From: Argentina anserina
Taxonomy: Eukaryota > Streptophyta > Magnoliopsida > Rosales > Rosaceae
Reading direction: 5' to 3'
Assembly: GCF_933775445.1 (NCBI RefSeq)
Contig: NC_065877.1
Location: 35,538,694-35,602,693 of the forward strand
DNA: 64,000 bases
The position numbers and the translations under genes are program-made. Of the stretch, positions 22,417 to 35,624 are shown one piece after another (position 1 is the first letter of the stretch; each line of letters begins with the position of its first letter). The notes beneath the pieces were generated by a model. That model was given only the letters and a program-made list of their open reading frames with translations. It was not told the origin of the DNA and did not search any database.

Positions 22417-24399
22417 CTATGATTCCACTTCCACTTGTCCGTCTGCTTACGCATATGAGTTCAAATCAAATCTAATGAAAAAGGATAAACGAACTCAGTG
22501 AACTGGAAGCCACTCACCTCTGAGATTTATTGCCCGGTTTGGTAGACCATCAGCCTCGGCATTGAATTCCTGCACAGTAAGCATATCATGATTGTTTAGA
22601 AACAGAAAATTGAATGAATATAGCAGAAACCAAAGAACATACACCTCATAATTTATGTGTTTGTGCTATTAATCAAAACGAGTTCAACTTCATTCCAACT
22701 GGAATCTTTTCACATAGGAAAATTTGTGTGACATACAACTGAACATACCCCTGAGAACATGATTGATCTCAAAAGAAGTAAACTTGTCCTTAAGCTGCTT
22801 GGCCACTTGGCACAGATCCGCCATATTCTGATTCTTCGTTTTCCAGGTGCCCTGAATCTGTCTGAATCCTCAGATGAGAATAGACAAATACACCATCAGA
22901 GTGCTCACTGCACATGTAACAAAGGGGGAACATGTAAATGGTCGAACATATACAAACCTGGCAGCAGACAAGTTTAGAGTCTCCCTGAACACGAATGTGA
23001 TTATATTCAGTCCTAGAATTACAGCTCGATATTCAGCAACGTTATTTGTTGCGATGCCCACCCCTTCCCGCAGCCAATATAACTATAATAATCACAATAT
23101 TATAAAGAGATCCATGCTTACCGGAAAACAAAAATATATATGCAAAGAGATTCACATATTATCATAAATTTCACGTACCACACTCCCGTCTTCAGCACGA
23201 AGTACAGCTCCTGCACCAGATAGTCCAGGATTTCCTTTTGAAGCACCATCAAACTCAAGTGTGCAGGATTGCTGGATGAAGACATAAATGAGGCACATTT
23301 TAGGAAAACCAATTACATCACCATAATAAGTTATTAATATCATGTATAGACATATAGGCATACAGCATTGGTCATTGAATACAAAATTGTGATATCAAGT
23401 GGTGACATAAGGGAACTTACACCTGTAGAAGAAATTACTCGAGTTTGACTACAACTATCAGCTTTAAAATGCTTATGCAAAGAAACACTTGAAGCCGAGG
23501 AAATCGTCATCTACAGAATAGAAATCAATAAATTGATCGATCCAACTCCATAATCTAGCCAAAATATAGATGTCTGGATATTTAAGCTAATCAGGCCAGC
23601 ACAAAATTTCCATGTTGCAAATGAAACTTACATCAATAGGCAATCTCTTTCGTGGAGGGTCACTGACACCTGAACTTGCCACAGATGATGCTGGCTGCTG
23701 AAGGATCACAATAAATACCCAAATGATAAAATGAGTGACCAAACAAAAAACTGTCTATCATACTACACCTAATTCCACATGACTTGTTATGGAGAAGACT
23801 GATAACTAACAGAAACTTGAACACATGAAATCAATCAAATCAAACCTGGTAAGGACAAGAAACAAGGCTTCCAAACAAACCATCTTTCACATCACTAGCG
23901 GTCTAGCGCTGATAGTATATGAAGCACTCTTAAGTCCGAGAGATACAAGGTACTCCTCGGCCTCCTTAGGCAAATCATACCCTTTTTTTAAACACACTTA
24001 CAGAAGGATTGCTTACCTAAAAACAAAACATTAAGTTCTTAACAAAACTAGTCATCTTAAAACGTTGTCCAGTAGAGCATATTATTTCATCAACAATCAG
24101 AAAGGTACACTATACTCATCACCAATTCACCATAACTATACAATGCAGCAAGAAATTTCAGTTGCATGCTACAAAAAAACAAGTCACAGTGATTTCAACA
24201 AAATAAACAAAACCCAACAATTAAATCAAATCAAAATTTTAAACTTGATCGAGCAGTGAGAGTAATCAAATTATAAAGAACTGAAAGATCAAAACTTTAC
24301 CGAGGAACCAGCTTGGTTTTGGCAATCCTTCAAACTTTTATATATGCCGACCACATCTCCATTTCGAACAACATAAAAAACATCCTTCTCTTCCTCCAT
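22417..24399 (-). pseudogene. RNase H1-type gene (viroplasmin-like N-domain + RNase H), frame broken
   Basis: Nine exon-like blocks on the minus strand can be recognised: 24399-24301, 24016-23846, 23697-23632, 23510-23421, 23271-23179, 23082-22958, 22857-22749, 22569-22518 and 22442-22417 (TAG). Exons 1-2 match the small viroplasmin-like/RNase H1 N-terminal domain (FYVVRNGDVVGIYKS; EEYLVSLGLKSASYTIS). Exons 5-7 match RNase H (LEFDGASKGNPG; ATNNVAEYRAV; then VQGDSKLVCCQ in another frame). Defects: a one-base excess in an A7 run (T7 at 23983-23989), an 8-bp tandem duplication in the same exon (23895-23910), and an apparent deletion in exon 6 near 23010-23020 that puts the third catalytic Asp out of frame. 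Splice sites are mostly intact, so the damage may be recent or partly assembly error. The working family digests RNA in RNA-DNA hybrids. Confidence 0.75.
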
Positions 24400-24464
24400 T
24401 GAACCTTAAATTCTCTAAGTGTACTTTGAACAACCCATAAGTAGTTGAACTCAAACTTACCGAA

Positions 24465-25115
24465 TACTAGGTTGTTCATGTTTATTTTGTTTTTATTCGA
24501 TTGAGCTCGAGCCGGGCTAAAATTTAATTTTTATGCTTCATGTTCAAGCTCGGCTCGACTCGGTTTGAAAAAGCTCGAGCTTGGTTCGGGTCGACTTATT
24601 TTATTAGATTAGATCAAACTCAAATTGAGCCGGCTTGAATCATATGAAATTAAAATTTAAAATTTAGAAATTAAAAAGAAAATTCAGAATCTAATGTCAT
24701 AGCATTACACAAAATTCCCTTTATTTGTAATAAACTAAAAATAACAAATCAAACTTGTTATAGAGCTTAAAGTTTTTAACTAATTATTCTAAAAAGAAAT
24801 ATTTCAACTCTTTCGGACTAATATTATATTTTTAATATTATTTCTTATATAAAAGTTGTAATTTATATATACTATAAAAGTTAATAAGTCAAGCTGAAAT
24901 AATAAATGAGCCGAGTTTTTAACAAACTTGACATAACTCTCGAGTTAAACGAGTCGAATACTTGTTGTTCAAACTCGACTCTTTTTCAAGGTCGGGCTAA
25001 ATATTAAGGTCAAACTCGGCTTATTTAACTTTACGAGCTCGAGTCGAACGGGCTAAAAACAAACCAAACACGAGTCGAACACGATCGGCTCAAACCTATT
25101 TATAGCCCTGCTCAA
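24465..25115. repeat. Diverged dispersed repeat rich in GAGCTCG/GCTCGA motifs
   Basis: Many short copies of GCTCGAGC, CTCGGCTCGACTCGG and GAGCTCGAGTCG occur in both orientations, around an AT-rich centre. This resembles non-autonomous DNA elements common in plant genomes. The right edge reads TTTATAGCCCTG, typical of such ends. A matching left TIR and a target duplication could not be established, so the boundaries are approximate. Confidence 0.5.
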
Positions 25116-25780
25116 ACTGCACTACTTGACTGGACTTTACTGACCCATGGCAGAACAACTTGACTCCTCAAGATCAGTGACTGTTTTCACAGTAAAATGC
25201 ACATTATGGGCTGACTGCAGATTTGGGCCCATGCCTAATTATAGGCCCAATGCTAATTTAGGTAATTAGGTTCTTGTTAATTTGTAAATCTTTACAGATA
25301 TACTGTCCCCAAAAGCAGACATGTAACATGCTTGCATATGAGATATGACAACCAGAAACACTCCAAAATATAGAGAGATTCAATCCAAATGACAAGGATT
25401 CTTTGTCTTCTCCTCCTTTGATTGTGCTTTGCTGCCTATCGGGAAAATCCAATTCTGTTTTGTTGGTGTGATTGGTTTGACACTTTGTTTGATGTTGTTG
25501 TTCTGATGTGAGAGGAATGTAACAGTTTCATACAACAATGAAAAAAATAACTGAAATGTGTCATTATTTTCACATATTACAAAAACCATTGTACAGTTAA
25601 CTTGATATTTATATCAGGCATATTACCTTGAATACCTTCTATTTCAAATGGGAAAATGGTAATTGTGTCTATATGTAATTGAATCCCGCTTTGAACAACA
25701 AAGAGCTTGAAATATGTCTCTTAAAGTTCAACAAACCTATCAAAGAATAACTGGGGGGAATTGAACTTTGTTTGAAGCTT

Positions 25781-28011
25781 TTAGCTAACCTGCTCACCTA
25801 TTAAGTCCAAGCCTACAACAAGAAAGGACAAGCCTTGGAAAAGCAAAAAATAGAAGTGAACTCCATGAGCTGATAGGAAGCTTCTTGCTGATGCTGTGAG
25901 TAAGAGAAAAGCAAGAGCAAGCTCTTTCCTGTAGATCCCATTTTTCTTCTTCTTCTTGGGAGGTGCTACTTCTTGTTCCTTGAGTTTGCTCAACAATTCC
26001 AAACCAGACTCGGAGTTCCTCCTTAGGATCTTCTCTTCACCTGACGATTCCCTTTCAGCAAGCGCAAACAAATCTGATTCAGATGATCTTCCAGTCTTCT
26101 TTGTGACCACCCACTCATAAGAACTTCCCAGTTGAAATAGGCCGGAGACCATGGCATTGAATTTTGTCACGGACATTGTGTTCTCAAAGAGTAAGTATGG
26201 GACTAAGAAAGGGAAAGATTTTGGGGATGGTAAAATGTTTAGGAAGGACATGAAAATGGGCACATAACAAATAACCCAAAGGGGAAGTTCAGCCTCAGGA
26301 ATGAACATGGTCAATGGAAGTATGATACAGAACAATGTGAATGAGTAAAAGGGAAGAATTAGCTTCCTCAAAAGAAAGAACAGAAATATCAAGTTAGCCT
26401 TCTTGAATATAGATATCTGCACAATTGTAATGAAGATACTGTTACACACTTGCAATGACAAACTTTGGAATCACTAAACCAAAACACTAATAAAGGGTGA
26501 AAAACAAACCTTGGAAGTTAAGATAGCTGGAAGGCATAATCTGAAGAGCTGCATCGGACCCGAATGCCATCGGTGCTGTTGCTTCTTGTAAGCTTCATAA
26601 GACTCTGGTAACTCACAGAGGGCTTCTACATCATTGAGGAATATGAATTTCCATCCATTCAAGTGTGCTCGAACTGCAATGTCCATGTCTTCGACTGTTG
26701 TCCTCTCTAGCCAACCTCCTGACTCTTCCAAAGCCTTAATCCTCCAAACTCCAGCGGTTCCGTTGAACCCGAAAAAATTTAGAAAAACACCATTCACTTG
26801 CTGCTCCACTTCAAAATGGAAGCACAAGTTAATGTTTTGCAGCCTTGTAAGTAAATTCTCATCCTTGTTCACAAAGGACCACCTAGCCTGGACTAGGCCT
26901 AATTCTGGGTTTCCCTGTGAAAAAGATCAATCATTGTTAGAATACAGTACAACACTTCATCTATGTGTAGAAAACATATAACATATCAGAATAAGTAGTC
27001 AACTAGTCAATCAATCACCTTGAAATGAGGAACAGTGAGTTTAAGGAAATCAGGATTGGGTGTGAAATCAGCATCAAAAATTGCCACAAACTCGTAGTCT
27101 TTGACATACTCACAACCCATGGCAGATTTAAGATTCCCAGCTTTGTACCCTGTTCTGATCAATCTATGCCTATAGATAATGTTGACACCTTTCTGATTCC
27201 ATGAAGAAATTTCATCCTGGATCAAATTCTGCAGGATTATGTCGTCTGAGTCGTCTAAAACTTGAATCAAAAGTCTGTCTCTTGGCCAATCCATCTGGCA
27301 CGCGGCTGCAATGGATTGTTCATACACCTGAAGAAATTTAACAAAGCCGAAACAAACATAAGAATCCAACACAAGGACTTTTCATGGCAAAAAAGTAATG
27401 ATAGTTTGTTTTGTTACCTCTCTCTCATTGCACATGGGAATCTGAAGAAGGACCATTGGGAAGCTAGAAGGGTCTTCAACATCATATGCTTCCGGCTCAA
27501 TCCTTGGCTTTATCTTCTTGAATTTGATCCAGAAACATCCAAGACACAAAACTAATCTATCAAGAGATTGAATCAAGAACAATACAATACAAAATTTCGA
27601 GAGGAATATAGCCACAGGGGCAATATAGTCGACTCTGAAAGACAACCAAGCCATATAGGACCAGTGCAGCAGACCCTGAACCTCCCAAGGATGATGAACC
27701 AGATTCAAGTTCCAGTTCTTGTAATGAGCAATCACTTCAACTCCCAAAGCCACAATTGACAAAACAAGAAATGCCTGAATAAATCTATACAACTTCCCTC
27801 GATTTCTCGGCTCCTCATCGCTCATATCTGATGAACTAATGCGTTTTCTGAATGCCATTGGAAGCCATGAGAGACAAGCAAAGATTCTGTTGACTTTGAG
27901 AAGAAGAACCCATGTGAACTGCTTGGTGCTCGCTGCTTTCTGCTTCTCGAAAGACTTGGTCTTTGAGAAAGAGTTCTCAATCGAGACTGCAACTGAGTTG
28001 TTTGGAGCCAT
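25781..28011 (-). CDS. Cellulose synthase-like C (CslC) xyloglucan backbone glucan synthase
   Basis: Four exons on the minus strand (28011-27418, 27327-27019, 26914-26510, 26416-25781) join in frame to 647 aa. Two membrane segments lie near residues 85-105 and 140-170. The GT2 core follows: DD at about 223-224 (VLDDSDD), DAD at about 283-285, ED at about 376-377 (TVEDMD) and QQHRW at about 413-417. Further C-terminal membrane helices start near residue 437 and end at GEQVS. A Lys-rich loop ([10 protein letters not shown]) sits between the last helices. CslC proteins are Golgi GT2 enzymes that make the beta-1,4-glucan backbone of xyloglucan from UDP-glucose. All catalytic motifs are present and no break was seen. 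A TATA-like AATATAAG lies on the minus strand at about 28200. Which CslC subgroup it belongs to is not resolved. Confidence 0.95.
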
Positions 28012-28205
28012 TTTCTTCAGAAACCAATGAAGAAAAAAAGTTCCCAAGATCAAATCTTGAAACTGAAAGATGAACTGGGTGTATTATATGTTATGGAAGA
28101 CAGAAACCATTTGAAAAGAACCAAAAAAGAAAATCTGGGGATCTCTTAGAGAGAGATCAGTGAGAGCATGAACTCAGTCCTCAAAGGCTTTTAAGGCTTA
28201 TATTG

Positions 28206-31200
28206 GTGCAGTTGAAGAGTACAAATGGAGCAAGAGAGGCAGATATAGAAACTTCATAAAGGCTGTGGGTGAGAAATGGAAGGTGCATCATCAAAAAATT
28301 CATGATTAAATCTATATATGGTAACTAGCGAATTACCAGGAAACAGTAATAAAGAATTGCAAAGGCGTCAACTTTGTTTGAATTGTTTAAAGTAAACAGG
28401 CCGGTGTTCTTAAGGAACAATCAAGCACCTGGGTTATCATCTGGTAAAATGATAATGAATTAATATAAAGAATAATGGAAACAACCAGGTTACAGATCAT
28501 CCACTTTGCCCACATGTAAAAGAGGTTCTTGTCTGCTCTTGGACACCTTCACTTCACTTGCATAGAAGTTTCGGTGCCACCTCTTTTGGAATTTTACCGT
28601 TTTTACGAATAAAAGCTGTGCAGTTTATCTTGATTAATTTTAGACGTCCTTGTTGAATGAGTCTTGCTCACCAGACCTTTTTACCATCCCACTGAAGTAA
28701 ACCGTCGTTGGATCAGAAAGATTATATTACACTAGTTACTTTGAATAAAGAGTTGAACTTCTATATCCTCCCGCAGTCCCGTTGCAACATGCTAATGTAA
28801 ACTTTTCACAAATTGAATGAAATTAACCGGGCGTGTCTTCATATCATATGTAAAATAAACGTTGTTAAAGAGCCACGAAAGTGTCACTATTTTATTGATC
28901 TAGCTGATCGAGTTAGCAGATTGCAATGGTCTCAATTCTAATAGATCACTATCTTTTTTTGATATTATAATAAATCGCTATTGATTACATTATAATGTGA
29001 TTAAACATAAGAATAAGTGTTTGATAAATTATTTCAAAGAAAACTTTTCAAAATAGTCAAGAACTACAAAATTTCCATATGAAACAATACCAACGCATAA
29101 TTGGAAATTTCGAATTTGAATAAAGTTAGAAGATTGGGAACGTTCCAAAGGGTATGGATGTTCATACTGTACCTGATCACCAAGAAAGAGTAATCTAAAT
29201 TTGAGAAAATCAAACTGTATTATTCATTTCTATTGATGGATGTCGAACATGCACGCATGAACAACTGTTCTAGTTAGGTTTTGAAACGTGTTTTAGAAAA
29301 ATCAACACAGAACGTCACAGATCAGTTGGAGAAAGTCAAAACCAAGGCGCACGTTACTGCGTTATTCTTGGACCCTGTAGAAGCAGAGACTAATATAACT
29401 ATTCCTAACTCTGATGCATGATGGCTGTGAATGCAAAACTAAGCTCCTATATGGAGACGTCATTTGACTTTGCACTCGTATATACTTTAACTACATATTA
29501 TTTATTAATTAACTAACTTTGGTTTAGATTAGCGGTGGAGATATGTAATGAAATCAAGTAAACTAGTCGTGTTTGATGGCTTGTAATATCACTAATATAT
29601 ATGACTCCCGCACCCGAAGTCCCCATCCCAACTGAGCCAAGACAACTGCCTCTCTGGTGGAGTATTAGCAGTGCTCTAGATCGATTTAGCTAGGGCACCG
29701 CTATCTTAAACCAGAAGATTGATATTGATCGAGCCCACACTCAATCTCAAGAATAACATGGAATGTGTTGTCCGGCATAGTCACATAGATGTGATCAAAC
29801 TACTTATATATGCTTGGTAGCTACACTCACTAGTACTCTACTACAATTGAGTTAATTCCATGTAAGGGAGCTGGACAGGGCAGGAATTATTCTATGCAGA
29901 ATCGACTGGGGGTAGTGCTGGCTGTGCTGCGACCTTAGCGGACTGGGAGTCTGGGATTGGTCATTGGTCTCTATAATTCTATAAATAACATCGTTTCGTT
30001 GATTAAATCTCTCGTCTTTTTATTAATATACTATGATCTATGTAACATCGATCTGAAAGTTCAGAACAAATATAAGTATATATACAGGTATGTGCTTCAT
30101 GTGCGCGATCCTCTAATTAAGATTGTAGTTAATTACGTTGCATGAGCCATAAATCATTGGCCTGAATGGCTTTAAGGTGCAGACTAATCCAGCTGAATTA
30201 TATTAATCCCGGCCAACTAGCTAACCATTACCCAACAATCCTTCAGATCTGAGTCTCTGATTCATCAACATAATTATAGTACTTTATGTTTGTTTAAAAG
30301 GTCGATATATCATAGAGATTGAAGGGGATATGCATGCATATATTCGCCATCTTCCTAATTACTCATAGTCATATATATGCCATTGTTGAGACTAAAATAT
30401 TTACTGTATCTGTTGTTACATTACTTACGTCGTGACAATGTGAAATTAACGTCGGTAAATTGTTGCATGACAGCATAGGTGAGCGAGCTCACCATCAACA
30501 TCAATTCGAAATACGTACATGTCAATCAAAATTATTCTAATACAACACAATTTTGTAGTTGATCGATACTGATGTCAGAATCTAATCGAAGAATTAATTG
30601 AGAGAGTACCGATTATATATAGACACATAGGTACAAGTTCTTTTCGAACAGGGACACAGATCATTAGTAACACATGTACGTACGTACGTAACACAACCAA
30701 AAATTAGCAACGTTCTGAAAGTTACACATAGATGCAGTGGCTACCGTCCATTACAGAGATCAGTCGCCATGCATAATCGCTATCTATCAGGCTAACAGTA
30801 GTAGTATGTACATCCCTGATCCATCCATCAATTGATACATGCACACATAAGCTTCAGATTCATCACTGTTGATAGAGAAACTAAGTACAGTAGAGAACAA
30901 ATAAATATAAGATCGACAACCAGATGGCAATCCACAAGTTCGACAAGGTCGAATTACTTCGCCATGTCATATATCTTCATGTGTTATAAGAGACCAACTA
31001 GACACATAGCCAGCTACAAATTCGACAAAAGGGTGACCTGGTAATAGACCGGTGATCTGATCGCTGACAAAATCATTAGCTTTGTGTCTATTGCAGTGGG
31101 GTACGGTGTACTAGGAAAGGTAGCTAGCGGGATGCTTATCAGGACTTCGATCAGGAACCGTTAGTTTCCAAGCCGATCAATTATGAAACCACTGAAGTGA

Positions 31201-33896
31201 TAAATAACCCGATCATAATTGGACATGCATTGTAGAAATGATAAATAACTTGCCGAAACACGATGGAGGAGAAAGTAGAAGTCATGAGATGCTGAATATC
31301 TTTCACCAAAGAGCCGATTCTCCACAGCGTACTTGAATTGAACAACGGTCATTCAGACAATATATCCGCTAAGATCTGTGAATTGAATCACCTCCCTCTT
31401 GAATGTGACAGAAGCAGTGATCGAGAGAAGTGTGTATTCCCTCTCGAATAGCAAAAGCTTATGTCACCAAGATAGAATGATGAAGAAAAGCTCCCAATGC
31501 ATCAATGAGAGAGCATTTCGTAGATGTTTGAGAATACCAAAGCCAATAGAAACTCAGTCGAGATGACAGACTGAATCATCAAAGTTCTACTTCACAAGAG
31601 GGGGAACGAAACTATTTGGCGAAAAAGAGCTCAATTAGAAGAATGAAGTTTTTAAGATTTTAAGGTTGGCATTGGCATAGTTCAGCCCTAAAGAAAAAGC
31701 TGTAAGATGCGCGAACTCAATGAAGATCGATTTAGCTCAAGGAGTACTAGAAAAGATGCTAATGGCGAGGTTCTCCTTTCAGCTGCCGCCGTACGTAGCG
31801 CTAGCTTCATTGTCATCCTCGAGGTATGCTGTACGTATGTGATGTTCATATCAATTATATTACCTCAATAATCATAGTGAATGTGTTTGTGGCTAATTGG
31901 GCCTATTGTTACGGTAGCGATCTAGTGGATTGTGATCTCTGTGATTGGCTTAATATTTCAAGGTAAACCTTAATAGTAGATCAATTTAATCCAATATGGA
32001 AAAGGCCCAAGATCGATCTTCCGGCCACCAAAATGATGATCAAAACTAAGACCGACTTAAAGAGAAGTAGATGAAGCAAAGACTTGGTCCAGACAAAGAG
32101 CGGGTCGTTGTTTACTGAATCGTGATTGTTAGATTATGAAAGCAATGTTTACCACATCAGATGAAACATCTAGAGAACATTGTTATTGAGGCAACATAAA
32201 TCAGTGCCGTGTCTACCACTATTATCCCAAATCTATTCATATGTCATCTACCATCTTCTGTCCCTTTCAATATAAACCCGCCCCATGCCATGCCATCTCA
32301 AAATTTCAATCTTTATACAATTATGTCAAAGTTCTACCTTGAAAGTTTTCCTCAGTTTTTTTTTTCAACAATTGAATGTGTTTTCCTATGTGTCTTGCAT
32401 ATTAAATGTGTTGGTGTGATTTTTAAATATAAACGTCATGATGGTTATATATGCAAATAATTGTTTTGTTTTGCTCGGTTCTGTTTGGTGTGCACGATTG
32501 ATTCCTATGACATTGCCCTTTGTATTGTATTGACTCTTAACTCTTAAGAAAAGTTAAATTAAATTGTTACCAGAAATACTCGATCTCAGGTTTCGTTCTT
32601 GATTCTTGACTTACCTATTTGCTATATTACTATATATAATTGAGTTTGGACCTCTCTGATCTATATTAATTGTGCTAAATAATGTCTCTGAAATCGATCA
32701 CCAATTCACCATGGCCATAAACCATGTACGTTACAGCAGAATGCGTTGGAAGGTATTAAGTATTAACAACCAAGAACCAAATCTAATTGGACCAAGAGAC
32801 AAATTAAAGAAACTTCAAATCTAGCCGGTCTTCGAAACTTAGAGACATGAGTTCACTGATTCTCGTAGCCATAGTTTATTCACAGGTTAGGTATAGCCGT
32901 ATAGATTTAGAGTAAGGAAGATGGGCATGCATAGACCAGACTGATGGCCATACGATCGATCGATGTACTACTGCTAAGAGTCATTTTTGATATTGACTGC
33001 ATCTAAACAATTAATGTTGTATTGATCTACATGCCAAGCGCATTGATCTAAACCTAGCTAGCTAGCTCCTTGAGGAAAAGTGGTGTATCTTACTAGCTAG
33101 TGTACATACATACAAAGAATTTTAGCAATGAAGCAAAATATATACGATATTGTGCAAAATTAGCTCTTTTGTATTGTTCAACTGTGGCATGAGAAACTCA
33201 AACTTCTGATAAGTTCTTTGCTCATTTTATCAACTCGCAGAAGTTTTTTGAAACAACAAAAAAAACATGAAGAAATGAGGAGGCAATTATAGCCAACTCC
33301 GCCAACTCCCCAAAGAAGACAACATGAACATTTTAAACAGTAGTTAAAGGAAATGAGAAAATGAATAATTTGTCAAAATGTCTCGTGGAAATGAAAGACC
33401 TGAAAGTCTGAAACACATCACTCTAACAAATTTTATCGATCATGGTACAAACAGTTTTATTTGCATCGGAAATGAGCTGTTCTATAGTACATTAATACTC
33501 AATTAGCTAAGCCATATATGTACAACAAGCTCGTCACGAGTCATGTCAAGTTAACTAATCAAGAAGCTAGACCGGGCATAATGATACATATAAAATCAAG
33601 CTGCATGTAACTTGTACGATCCAAATTTGTTACGACTGATAAACACATAAATACCAATTTACGTGTGCGCATATGTTTGTTGTCTTCCTCTCTTTCGAAA
33701 CCGACTGTGATTTAGATGGGTCGCATTCATAACAGATAGGCCACATGTGTAGCCAAATCAGTGCACAGCATAACCAAGTAGAAAGGAAAGAAAGAAACCC
33801 TGGCCTAATGCTTGTATAAACTACATTAATCAATTACCATTCCCATATTTCCCTGAATGAGATGAGTCTGTTGGGTTTCAACAAAAGAATAATTTT
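28206..33896. other. Long gene-poor intergenic region
   Basis: Only short unsupported frames are seen on both strands. An ACGT tetranucleotide run is at about 30678-30690. I recognise no RNA gene, no known miRNA and no clear transposon ends. The part nearest 28206 is the distal promoter of the CslC gene. Confidence 0.5.
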
Positions 33897-34000
33897 CCCA
33901 GTCAAACTCAGATGCAATGCTTGGTTTGTTTTCTGCAAACGTAGCTTTCCCAGTCAAACTCAGATGCAATGCTTGGTTTCTTTTCTGCAAACGTAGCTTT
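33897..34000. repeat. 52-bp direct tandem duplication
   Basis: Two adjacent 52-base copies (33897-33948 and 33949-34000), each starting CCCAGTCAAACTCAG and ending GCAAACGTAGCTTT, differ at one visible position. They lie in non-coding DNA. Confidence 0.93.
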
Positions 34001-34785
34001 CAGAAGTCCCTATTTTAATATAAACCCTAAAACCACCCAAACAAAACCAGTCGTTTTCCTGCTGTCAGCGTCGGAGACCTGAGCGGTTTGGACTGTATTT
34101 TTTTTGGTTAACTAGCGGTTTGGACTGTAATGTGAGTGCTTTAGGGGTTTTTTTTTCTCTGGAATTTGCTTAATATAAACACTAAGCTCTAATCTGGATA
34201 CATCATCATCATTCATCGATCATAATCATCACTGTATGGGAGAAAAGGACAAGCCATGTGATTGATGTGAATTATATATGAAGGGGGGTGGGCTGACTCC
34301 GGTGTGCTATTATTCAATCTAAAGTTGGTTGAGGGTGACCAATAAGAAATGAGGATCACCTAAAGTGGAGAAGGACCTTTGCGTTGTGATGGCTTGATTT
34401 GTCAACATACATGTTGCATGTTATGTCATCGATTTATCATGTTCGCTGGTTTGGGGGGGGTGCCGATTCAACGGCTGTGATTCGATGGAGATGAATAATC
34501 TGTTATGTGGTTCACCGGAAAGTATTCCCGTGGGTGTGGCGTACGTCGCTTTTCTCTCGAACTTTCAATCCGATGTGAAAGCCGATTTCAATATTCATTA
34601 CACCTATGCTTTTCATATGAGGGCTTAATTATAAGAGTGATTCGAAGTACCATTTTAGAAAAGAAAGAAAAGGAATTAGTACTAATTCTGCCATCGTGCT
34701 AGTTTAATGTGACCGGAGTATTAGAAACAATGTATGTCAATATTTTCCTAAGTTCTTATTCTTCCGTGTTTTGACTATTGAAATG
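34001..34785. other. Intergenic, no gene seen
   Basis: Non-coding sequence between a short tandem duplication and a hAT-like element. A weak 65-codon plus-strand frame at 34505-34702 has no recognisable features. Confidence 0.45.
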
Positions 34786-34793
34786 AGTGTGGG

Positions 34794-35407
34794 CAGTGGC
34801 GGAGGGAGAAAAAAGACTGACTGTGGGCACTTTTTTTTTTGTTCTCACAAATATGTTTTGACAAATAAATACATGCACCATATAAATTTCCATCATTAAA
34901 AGTGCTCTAAATTAATTCAATACAATAAATCTCATAGGAACAAACGCAGAAGCTCAATTGTACTGCCATGATTTTACGGGGATTACAAACCTGATTAAAT
35001 AAGCTCTGACATCAAACCACCAATTATAATGAGGGCAATTAACATAAAAGAGCTTACAATAGAGACAAGTCATTATTCATTAAGAAATATAGATAGAGAA
35101 CTGCATTCAAATCCACAATAACAGCCTCTACTACAATAACCAAGTAGTACTTTCCAGCAAATAAAAATATCTATTTAACTTGAATAAGAAAATGGTTATT
35201 CAGTACGCAGCGTTTCAACCACCCTAGTCAAAGAGCCTGAAGCCCAAGTCATGCAACTAGAAAAAAAGGGAGAGTACGTACTTCTTTGGAACCAAAACTG
35301 TAAAAGAATTGATCTCATTGTGGGCATAATTGCAGCAAAGTGAACTAAAACTAAAATTTTGAGTGAGGGTCTATGCTTATACTCGTCCTATACTGCCTCC
35401 GCCCCTG
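34794..35407. mobile_element. Non-autonomous hAT-like element with 8-bp target duplication
   Basis: The left end CAGTGGCGGAGGGAG and the reverse complement of the right end, CAGGGGCGGAGGCAG, form 15-base terminal inverted repeats with two mismatches. Perfect 8-bp direct copies AGTGTGGG flank the element at 34786-34793 and 35408-35415. The 614-bp interior has no transposase frame. TIR type and target size fit hAT. Confidence 0.85.
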
Positions 35408-35624
35408 AGTGTGGGGGTCATAGCTACTCACCTTATATCTTTCTATCTAGTTTAGAACAATTTAATATAAAAGTGAACGTGATAAAATGAACTCATATGT
35501 TTCTCTTTCAATGACAGAGTGACCTTAGCTAATTTACTAGGAAGCGCACTCCATTTGTCCTTTGCGTTTACTTGATGTGCGTATTTAGTGATGGTAGTGA
35601 TAACGTTGTATGAATAGTCACACT

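Noticed and set aside
24452..25125. Matching CTCAAACT 8-mers near both edges of the GCTCGA-rich repeat as a target duplication
   Set aside because: The sequence next to the left copy does not form a TIR with the right end, so the match may be chance.
31395..31470. Stretch containing TGACAGAAG, reminiscent of miR156
   Set aside because: The match stops after nine bases and no foldback with a star strand was visible.
31745..31835. Short plus-strand stretch reading like a LINE RNase H domain (DANGEVLLSAAA)
   Set aside because: Too short and lacking flanking homology. It could be chance or a tiny relic.
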